Below are positions 5,713 through 11,092 of a stretch of 11,092 nt of DNA, one piece after another. The DNA is from Pseudomonadota bacterium (GTDB lineage: Bacteria; Desulfobacterota; Desulfobulbia; Desulfobulbales; Desulfobulbaceae). The position numbers were made by a program, and so were the translations under genes. The stretch is from assembly GCA_009778235.1 (NCBI GenBank), contig WRKE01000272.1:1-11092 (forward strand), in the 5' to 3' direction. The number at the start of each line of letters is the position of its first letter. Positions within the stretch are counted from its first letter, which is position 1. Below the pieces are notes generated by a model. The model did not search any database. It was not told the DNA's origin and worked only from the letters and a program-made list of their open reading frames with translations.

Positions 5713-6555
5713 TCAATACAAGCGCATCAGCTTGTCCAATTCTTCGCTTTTCATGGCGAAACTGTGGGCCTCGTCCGGGAAGGCGCGACTCTCCACCTCG
5801 GTCTTGTATTGGCTCAGGGCGGCCACCACCTGCTCGTTGATCGTAGCGTACTGCTTGACGAATTTGGGGACGAAGCGGTCATAGAGGCCGATCAGGTCGT
5901 GGATCACCAACACCTGGCCGTCGCAGCCCGGACCGGCGCCGATCCCGATGGTGGGAATGGCAACCGCCTTGGTGATCTGCTCGGCCAGGGGCGCGGGGAT
6001 GGCTTCGAGCACGATGGAGAAGCAGCCGGCATCCTCCAGGGCGCGGGCGTCGTCGATCAATTGCCGGGCCGCCTCGGCGCTCTTGCCCTGGACCTTGAAG
6101 CCGCCGAGGCTGGTGGCTGTCTGCGGCGTCAAGCCGATATGGCCCTGCACCGGGATTCCGGCCCGGACAATGGCCGCCACGGTCTCGGCCATGGCCAACC
6201 CGCCTTCGAGCTTGACCGCATCGACCCGCCCTTCCTTGAGCAGGCGATTGGCATTGCCGATGGCCTGCGGAATCGAGCTGTTGTAGGAACCAAAGGGCAT
6301 GTCGGCGACCACCAGGGCATGTTCGATCCCCCGCACCACTGCCTTGGAATGGTGCAGCATTTCCTCCATGGTCACAGAAACCGTGTCCGGATACCCCAGC
6401 ACCACCATACCCAGGCTGTCGCCCACCAGGGCGATGTCAATCCCGGTGGCATCCGCCAGCTTGGCGAAGGGATAATCGTAGGTGGTTATCTCGGAAATGA
6501 GGATGCCATTCTTGCGGCTGCGGATATCCGGAATGGTCAGCTTTTTCTGGGGCAT
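5713..6555 (-). CDS. panB: 3-methyl-2-oxobutanoate hydroxymethyltransferase
   Basis: PanB transfers a hydroxymethyl group from methylenetetrahydrofolate to 2-oxoisovalerate, giving ketopantoate, the first committed step of pantothenate and coenzyme A synthesis in the cytosol. The 280-residue product has the normal length and the TIM-barrel signatures: YDYPFAKLAD near the N-terminus, the Mg-binding Asp46 (LVGDSLG) and Asp85 (VVADMPFGS), Glu117 (VKLEGG), GHIGLTPQ (138-145), and the catalytic base Glu184 in VLEAIPAPLAEQIT, followed by IGIGAGPGCDGQVLV. ATG at 6555 has AGGAG five nucleotides before it; the frame runs further upstream only as a shadow of panE. Its first 19 nt overlap the end of panE, so translation of the two is probably coupled. 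No panC or panD is in the window. Confidence 0.97.
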   Translation of the reverse strand: MPQKKLTIPDIRSRKNGILISEITTYDYPFAKLADATGIDIALVGDSLGMVVLGYPDTVSVTMEEMLHHSKAVVRGIEHALVVADMPFGSYNSSIPQAIGNANRLLKEGRVDAVKLEGGLAMAETVAAIVRAGIPVQGHIGLTPQTATSLGGFKVQGKSAEAARQLIDDARALEDAGCFSIVLEAIPAPLAEQITKAVAIPTIGIGAGPGCDGQVLVIHDLIGLYDRFVPKFVKQYATINEQVVAALSQYKTEVESRAFPDEAHSFAMKSEELDKLMRLY

Positions 6556-7511
6556 GGAGTCTCCTGGGGTGAGGTGGAGGAAGAAAAAGGTTCGATCCGA
6601 TGGGAAGCAGTGGCCTCCAGGGCCTTGATCAAGCGGGTGAGCAACTGGTTGACCGGGGTGGGGATGCCCAGCTCTTGTCCCTTGGCGGCGATGGCGCCGT
6701 TGATGGCGTCGATCTCGGTGGGGGCGCCCCGGAGGACATCCTGGAGCATGGAAGCGCGGTTGGCGGCGGTCAGCCCGCACACCTGCTTAACCCGATCCAC
6801 CTGTCGGCCGGCGGGCAAGTCAATGTGCAGCGCCCTGGCCACGGCCACGGCCTCGGCCACAGCTTCGGCCAGCAGCGTCTCGCACTCCGGCACCAGGGCC
6901 AGCACCCCGTTGTGGACCCGCAGCAGGGCGGCAAGTCCATTGATGCCGGCGTTGACGATCAGCTTGGACCAGAGCAGGGCGTCGACATTGTCGGCCACCC
7001 TGGTTTCGATGGACGCCCGGTTGAAAAGATCGGCGACATGCGCAAGCTGCCCGGCCTGGCCGGGGCCACAGCCAAGCACGGTGGGACCGCAGCCGGCGTG
7101 GCGAACATGGCCGGGAGCCAGCAACATGGCCGCCTGGGAGGTGACACCCGCCACGGCCCGCCCAGCACCCACCGCGGCGACGAGCCGCTCAAGGTTGCCC
7201 AGCCCGTTTTGCAGGGTGAGCACCAGGCCATCATCGGCCAGCAGCCACCTGGCGGTTGCAGCGGCGGCCTCGGTGGAGCGGGACTTGGTGCAGATCAGCA
7301 CCAGGTCGGCCCGGAGATCCCCCGGTTCGGTCAGGACGGTGACCGGTGTGGCGCCAACCGAGCCGTCCATGGCGGTGAGTATCAGGCCTTGGCCATTGAT
7401 GGCGCGGGCATGGTCCGCATTGGTGGTGAGCAGACGGACACGCGCATGGGGAGCAAGCAGGGTGGCAAACAGACCACCCATGGCGCCGGCACCGATGATC
7501 AAAATCTCCAT
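6537..7511 (-). CDS. panE: 2-dehydropantoate 2-reductase (ketopantoate reductase)
   Basis: PanE reduces ketopantoate to pantoate with NADPH, the step after PanB. The 324-residue product starts with the dinucleotide-binding motif IIGAGAMGG (residues 5-13) and continues with CTKS, LTLQNGLGN (98-106), WSKLIVNAGINGLAAL containing the catalytic Lys183 and Asn187, and the C-terminal NRASMLQDVLRGAPTEID with Ser254 and Glu266, equivalent to the substrate-binding Ser and acid residue known in the family. ATG at 7511 is preceded by AGGAG with a 6-nt gap and places the Rossmann motif at the N-terminus; an upstream in-frame ATG at 7598 would fall within the promoter. The last 20 or so residues (FSSSTSPQETPCPRKS) look unconserved and exist because the stop lies within panB. 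It is the first gene of the panE-panB operon. Confidence 0.95.
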   Translation of the reverse strand: MEILIIGAGAMGGLFATLLAPHARVRLLTTNADHARAINGQGLILTAMDGSVGATPVTVLTEPGDLRADLVLICTKSRSTEAAAATARWLLADDGLVLTLQNGLGNLERLVAAVGAGRAVAGVTSQAAMLLAPGHVRHAGCGPTVLGCGPGQAGQLAHVADLFNRASIETRVADNVDALLWSKLIVNAGINGLAALLRVHNGVLALVPECETLLAEAVAEAVAVARALHIDLPAGRQVDRVKQVCGLTAANRASMLQDVLRGAPTEIDAINGAIAAKGQELGIPTPVNQLLTRLIKALEATASHRIEPFSSSTSPQETPCPRKS

Positions 7512-7586
7512 GCTTCTCTCCTGCTGGCCGGGACTGCGGCCGAACCCGTGCCGCCCGCCATACGGGCCGCGTTTCCGCTGGCGACA

Positions 7587-7614
7587 GTTATAATCCATTG
7601 ATTGAAAAGGTCAA
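7587..7614 (-). promoter_or_regulatory. Sigma70-type promoter of panE-panB
   Basis: On the minus strand, TTGACC (7609-7614) and TATAAC (7587-7592) are separated by 16 nt, each a five-of-six match to consensus. This is the best promoter-like sequence in the window. Transcription would begin near 7580, leaving a 5' leader of about 70 nt before panE. No obvious operator was seen. Confidence 0.65.
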
Positions 7615-7649
7615 CGTTGAACCCGGTCCTGTGACCATCAAACAGGGAT

Positions 7650-7678
7650 TTGCGCCGGTGACCACCGCGGGGTAAAGT
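7650..7678 (+). promoter_or_regulatory. Possible promoter for the small gene at 7727
   Basis: TTGCGC (7650-7655) and TAAAGT (7673-7678) are 17 nt apart and about 50 nt upstream of the start codon. Each matches consensus at about four positions. The pair would be back to back with the panE promoter. Confidence 0.3.
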
Positions 7679-7726
7679 AAAGAGATATCGTGCCGGCCTT
7701 TCGCCCCTTCATTTCCCGGAGGTCTC

Positions 7727-7972
7727 ATGCAGCTTTTTATCTGGCGCCACAGCAAACATTTTTCCAGTTGGTCCATGCTCGATGAGCCGCACATTCACCA
7801 GCAAAACTACCTCCAGGCCGACGTGGTCGTGCTGGCGCCCTCTCAAGAGGAGGCCCTGGCGCTTTTGGCCCGAAACGGCGATTGGCAGGTCGACGAACTG
7901 CGGCGGCTCCAGCCTGAAGTCATCCCCTTGGATGTGCCCCGGATCGTCATCAGCCACGTTGACGGCCGGTAA
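7727..7972 (+). CDS. Small conserved-looking protein of unknown function
   Basis: This 81-residue protein starts MQLFIWRHSKHFSSWSMLDE and contains ADVVVLAPSQEEALALLA (31-48) and WQVDELRRLQPEVIPLD (53-69). The pattern of a beta-strand, then a 'VLAPSQEEAL..LA' helix and an acidic 'VDELR..' segment suggests a compact alpha/beta protein. There is no signal peptide or membrane segment, so it should be cytosolic. CGGAGG (7718-7723) precedes the ATG at a close spacing. It is transcribed away from panE and lies alone, 476 bp before purL. Codon use is like the neighbouring core genes, and the early aromatic residues look constrained, which argues for a real gene. I do not recognise the family. Confidence 0.75.
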   Translation: MQLFIWRHSKHFSSWSMLDEPHIHQQNYLQADVVVLAPSQEEALALLARNGDWQVDELRRLQPEVIPLDVPRIVISHVDGR

Positions 7973-8448
7973 GCACCACAGCGCGCGGCCTGGTCAGGTC
8001 CGCTTTTCCCCTGGGCATCGGGCGCCAAACACGGTATGAGGTTCTGGTCCATCTTGCCACGGATCAGACGACCGGACGCGGTCTTTTGCCATCGGATGCC
8101 TTTGGCGCGGATATTGAGCCGTGCCTGGGCGAACGCTTCCATAAAACCGGGCACCATGGATGTTATCTGGTTGCTTTCCAACGCAAACTGTACCATTCTC
8201 TAAAAAATTCAAACCAGCCTGGATACCTGGATGCACAGTTCGGCCACCAAAAGAGCCCCTTAAGGGGATTTGGGTTAAAGGCGGCACGCCCAGGCAAACA
8301 CTTTATGATCAGAAATGAACAAGCCGACTGAGATCGTCCGGCAACATCCAGCACAACCAAAACCACTGCCAGAGCAGGCCTGAACAACTGCGGCACAATA
8401 TCCACCCAAGCCTCTTACTCATTCCACTCCAGCCGCCATCGAGCAACC
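7973..8448. other. 476-bp stretch without a convincing gene
   Basis: Several short ORFs cross this region on both strands (for example 8086-8331 plus, 8163-8405 minus, and 7843-8196 minus) but none has a good Shine-Dalgarno and a recognisable product. The minus-strand frame from 8196 gives FAQARLNIRAKGIRWQKTA and then RLIRGKMDQNLIP, which looks somewhat protein-like and may be a gene relic. The stretch also holds the 12-bp palindrome CCCCTTAAGGGG (8256-8267), with CTCTTTT beyond it on the minus strand, and a tandem CCTGGAT doublet near 8218-8232. The half nearest purL is richer in A and C and presumably contains its promoter, which I could not fix. Confidence 0.5.
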
Positions 8449-11092
8449 ATGCCATCGCATCTTACCCAACTCCATCGTCAGCTTACGCCTGATCTTGCTT
8501 ACTGTTTCAACATCGAATCCAGCCGCGTCCTTGAACCGGACGAAACCGAACGGCTGCGCCTGATCCTGGCCGACGGCTTTCTCATCGACACCGTCACCTT
8601 CAAACCCGCCCTGGCCGGCGAGCGGGTGGTCGAGATCGGACCCCGGCTCAATTTTGCCACGGCCTGGTCATCGAACATGGTCTCCATCTGCCGGGCGGTC
8701 GGCCTGGACATGGTCACCCGGGTGGAGCGCTCCCGCCGCTATCTGGTGCCTGAGGATGAAAAGGTCGAGACCTTTGTCGCCAAGCATCACGACCGGATGA
8801 CCGAATGTGTCTACCCTGCGCCGCTGACCACCTTCGAGACCGGCATCACCCCTGAGCCGGTCTACGAGGTTGACCTGAAGACCAAGGGACCAGATGGCCT
8901 GCTCGACATCCCCGGTATTTCCATGGACCAGTGGGACCGGGAGCTGTACCACGACTATTTTGTCAAGCGCTGCGGCCGCAACCCGACCATCGTCGAGATA
9001 TTAGACCTCAACAACGCCAACTCCGAGCACTCGCGCCACGGATTCTTCCGCGGCAAACAGGTGATCGATGACACCACCTACGACACCCCCCTGTTCAAGG
9101 TGGTCACCGATACCCTGGCCGCCAATCCCAAGGGCAGCAAGGTGGCCTTCAAGGATAATTCCAGCGTGATCGAGGGCGCGACCCTGACCACGCTCCTGCC
9201 CGAGCAGCCGGGTGAACCCTCGCCGCTTCGCGAGGCCAAGGTCAGCTATCATCCGCTGCTCACCGCCGAAACCCACAACTTTCCCACCGGCGTCGCCCCC
9301 TTTCCCGGCGCCGAGACCGGTACCGGCGGCCGCATCCGCGACGTGCAGGGCACCGGCCGGGGCGGCCTGGTCATGGCCGGCACCGCCGGCTACTGCGTGG
9401 CCAATCTGCGCATCCCCGGCTACCCGCTTGCCTGGGAAAACAGCTACCCCTGCCCGGATACCCTGGCAAAGGCCCTGGACATCGAGATCGAGGCCAGCAA
9501 CGGCGCCTCGGATTACGGCAACAAGTTCGGCGAACCACTGATCCAAGGGTTTACCCGCAGCTTCGATCTGCGCCTGGAAAACGGCGAACGCTGGGGCTTT
9601 CTCAAACCGATCATGTTTACCGGCGGTATCGGCCAGATCGATGACCGCCACACCGAAAAAAAGCAGGCAATCAAGGGGATGTTGATCGTCCAGGTTGGCG
9701 GTCCGGCCTACCGGGTCGGCTTCGGCGGCGGCGCGGCCTCGTCGATGATGCAGGGCGAAAACGAATCCAAGCTTGATTTCGACGCGGTCCAGCGCGGTGA
9801 CGCCGAGATGGAGCAGAAGATGAACCGGGTGATCCGGGCCTGCAACGAAATGGGCGACTTGAGCCTGATCGACGTCATCCATGATCAGGGTGCCGGCGGT
9901 CCGGCCAACGTGCTCAAAGAGCTGGTCGAACATGCCGGCGGCCGGGTGGAGATCCGCAACATCCGGGTGGGCGACCCGACCATGTCGGTTTTGGAAATCT
10001 ATGTGGCCGAATACCAGGAGCGGGTCGGCCTCTTGATCAGCCCCGAGAACATCGAGCGCTTCCAACAGATCTGCGAGCGGGAGAAGGTGGCCTGCGAGAT
10101 CCTGGGCGAGGTCACCGGCGATTTGCGCTTTGTGGTCCATGACAGCCAGGACAACTCCACCCCGGTGGACATCGAGATTCCCGAGCTGCTTGGCAAGATC
10201 CCGCAGAAAACCTTCAGCGACAGCCGCTCCTCTCTGCCCCACTCCCCCTTTGTCCCGCCCAAGGGCCTGGATGTGCGGCAGGCCCTGCACCAGGTGCTGC
10301 GGCTGGTGTCGGTGGGGTCCAAGCGGTTCCTCACCAACAAGGTCGACCGGGCGGTTACCGGCCTGATCGCCCAGCAGCAATGCTGCGGCCCGCTGCAATT
10401 GACCGTCGGCGACGTGGCCGTGGTGGCGCAGAGCCATTTCAGCCACACCGGCATTGCCACCGCCATCGGCGAACAGCCGATCAAGATGCTGGTGAATCCC
10501 GCGGCCGGGGCACGGATGGCGGTGGGCGAGGCGCTGACCAATCTGGTCTGGGCCCGGATCAGGGATCTGGAACAGGTCAAATGCTCGGCCAACTGGATGT
10601 GGGCGCCGAAACTGCCCGGCGAAGGCGCTGCCCTGCGCGATGCCGCCGAGGCCATGGCCGCGGCGATGATCAAGGTGGGCATCGCGGTGGACGGCGGCAA
10701 GGACAGCCTGTCCATGGCGACCAAGGTGGGCGATGAGGTGGTCAAGTCGCCGCGTGAGTTGGTGATTTCCCTGTATGCCGCCATGGGCGACATCCGCAAA
10801 AAGGTTACGCCGGACATCAAGGAGCCTGGTTCCGCCCTGCTGCTGGTCGATCTCGCCGAAGGCAGGCACCGCCTGGGCGGCAGCGCCCTGGCCCAGATCT
10901 GTGGCCAGATCGGCGACGAGGTCCCGGACATGGACGACCCGATGCTGATCAAGCAGGCCTTTGGGGTTGTGCAGTACCTGCTTGAACACGGCCTGATCCT
11001 TTCCGGCCACGACCGCAGCGACGGCGGCCTGATCACCACCTTGCTGGAAATGGCCTTTGCCGGCAACTGCGGCCTCAGCCTGGCACTCAGCG
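8449..11092 (+). CDS. purL: Phosphoribosylformylglycinamidine synthase, long form (3'-truncated by window)
   Basis: PurL converts FGAR, glutamine and ATP into FGAM in the fourth step of purine synthesis. The visible 881 residues run off the window. Order: a PurS-like N-terminal domain with the conserved VEIGPRLNFATAWSSNMVSIC and VTRVERSRRYLVP; the ANSEHSRHGFFRG motif near residue 190; KDNSSVIEG; TAETHNFPTGVAPFPGAETG from about 273; SNGASDYGNKFGEPLIQGF; HDQGAGG near 478; then the second synthetase half with VGSKRFLTNKVDRAVTGL, QQQCCGPLQ, DGGKDSLSM near 748 and GHDRSDGGL near 853. The glutaminase domain expected at the C-terminus lies beyond the window. The motif spelling (HSRH, ETHNFPTGVAPFPGAETGTGG, LTNKVDR) is the long single-chain type known from eukaryotes and proteobacteria, usually about 1,250-1,300 residues, rather than the split PurS-PurL-PurQ form. 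ATG at 8449 is the only start in reach before the conserved domain, though its Shine-Dalgarno is poor. It has no close neighbour upstream. Confidence 0.97.
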   Translation, partial: MPSHLTQLHRQLTPDLAYCFNIESSRVLEPDETERLRLILADGFLIDTVTFKPALAGERVVEIGPRLNFATAWSSNMVSICRAVGLDMVTRVERSRRYLVPEDEKVETFVAKHHDRMTECVYPAPLTTFETGITPEPVYEVDLKTKGPDGLLDIPGISMDQWDRELYHDYFVKRCGRNPTIVEILDLNNANSEHSRHGFFRGKQVIDDTTYDTPLFKVVTDTLAANPKGSKVAFKDNSSVIEGATLTTLLPEQPGEPSPLREAKVSYHPLLTAETHNFPTGVAPFPGAETGTGGRIRDVQGTGRGGLVMAGTAGYCVANLRIPGYPLAWENSYPCPDTLAKALDIEIEASNGASDYGNKFGEPLIQGFTRSFDLRLENGERWGFLKPIMFTGGIGQIDDRHTEKKQAIKGMLIVQVGGPAYRVGFGGGAASSMMQGENESKLDFDAVQRGDAEMEQKMNRVIRACNEMGDLSLIDVIHDQGAGGPANVLKELVEHAGGRVEIRNIRVGDPTMSVLEIYVAEYQERVGLLISPENIERFQQICEREKVACEILGEVTGDLRFVVHDSQDNSTPVDIEIPELLGKIPQKTFSDSRSSLPHSPFVPPKGLDVRQALHQVLRLVSVGSKRFLTNKVDRAVTGLIAQQQCCGPLQLTVGDVAVVAQSHFSHTGIATAIGEQPIKMLVNPAAGARMAVGEALTNLVWARIRDLEQVKCSANWMWAPKLPGEGAALRDAAEAMAAAMIKVGIAVDGGKDSLSMATKVGDEVVKSPRELVISLYAAMGDIRKKVTPDIKEPGSALLLVDLAEGRHRLGGSALAQICGQIGDEVPDMDDPMLIKQAFGVVQYLLEHGLILSGHDRSDGGLITTLLEMAFAGNCGLSLALS

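Noticed and set aside
5500..7593. 697-residue plus-strand ORF across the DUF77 pseudogene, panB and panE
   Set aside because: It crosses three unrelated loci and lies antisense to the well-supported panB and panE; its composition is that of a shadow frame.
8256..8267. CCCCTTAAGGGG as an intrinsic terminator
   Set aside because: The stem would be only 4 bp around a TTAA loop; too weak, and no clear gene ends there.
9001..11010. 669-residue ORF on the minus strand opposite purL
   Set aside because: It is rich in His, Gly, Ala and Asp in a pattern produced by reading antisense to a GC-rich gene; the plus strand encodes unmistakable PurL motifs throughout.

Overview
The window looks like chromosomal DNA from a GC-rich Gram-negative bacterium. 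The Gram-negative assignment is firm: a classical type Va autotransporter with a C-terminal phenylalanine is present. The flavour of the housekeeping proteins (a long eukaryote-like PurL, a DUF77 protein next to a small cupin, and a CRVF-type lipoprotein-like protein) suggests Desulfobacterota, perhaps the Desulfobulbus group. That taxonomic guess is inference from remembered protein style, not a database result.

Layout from left to right: (a) the 3' end of an uncharacterised probable cell-envelope protein (1-429, +); (b) a leader region with strong inverted repeats, then a two-gene unit of a DUF77/MTH1187-type thiamine-binding protein (722-1021, +) and a one-domain cupin (1039-1380, +); (c) the C-terminal remnant of an IS4-family transposase (about 1440-1661, +); (d) a 1143-residue autotransporter on the minus strand (1690-5121) with a tandem 33-residue repeat block in its passenger, preceded by a leader rich in short repeats; (e) a second, frameshifted copy of the DUF77 gene (5359-5644, +), about 93% identical to the first over aligned bases; (f) a minus-strand pantothenate operon, panE then panB, overlapping by 19 nt and driven by a good sigma70-type promoter; (g) divergent from it, a small unknown gene (7727-7972, +), then 476 bp without a convincing gene; (h) purL (8449 to the window end, +), cut off by the window edge.

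The housekeeping parts are ordinary. PanE (ketopantoate reductase) and PanB (ketopantoate hydroxymethyltransferase) supply pantoate for coenzyme A; PurL performs the fourth step of purine synthesis. The accessory part is roughly 1381-5650: an autotransporter bordered by a dead transposase on one side and a decaying duplicate of the gene that lies on the other side. This arrangement suggests acquisition or rearrangement of the autotransporter locus. Very large antisense ORFs opposite the autotransporter, panBE and purL are GC-driven shadows and are not annotated. I do not see a clearly new multi-gene system. The most interesting signals are the duplicated DUF77 gene around the autotransporter, the near-perfect passenger repeats, and the mutually exclusive hairpins in two 5' leaders.
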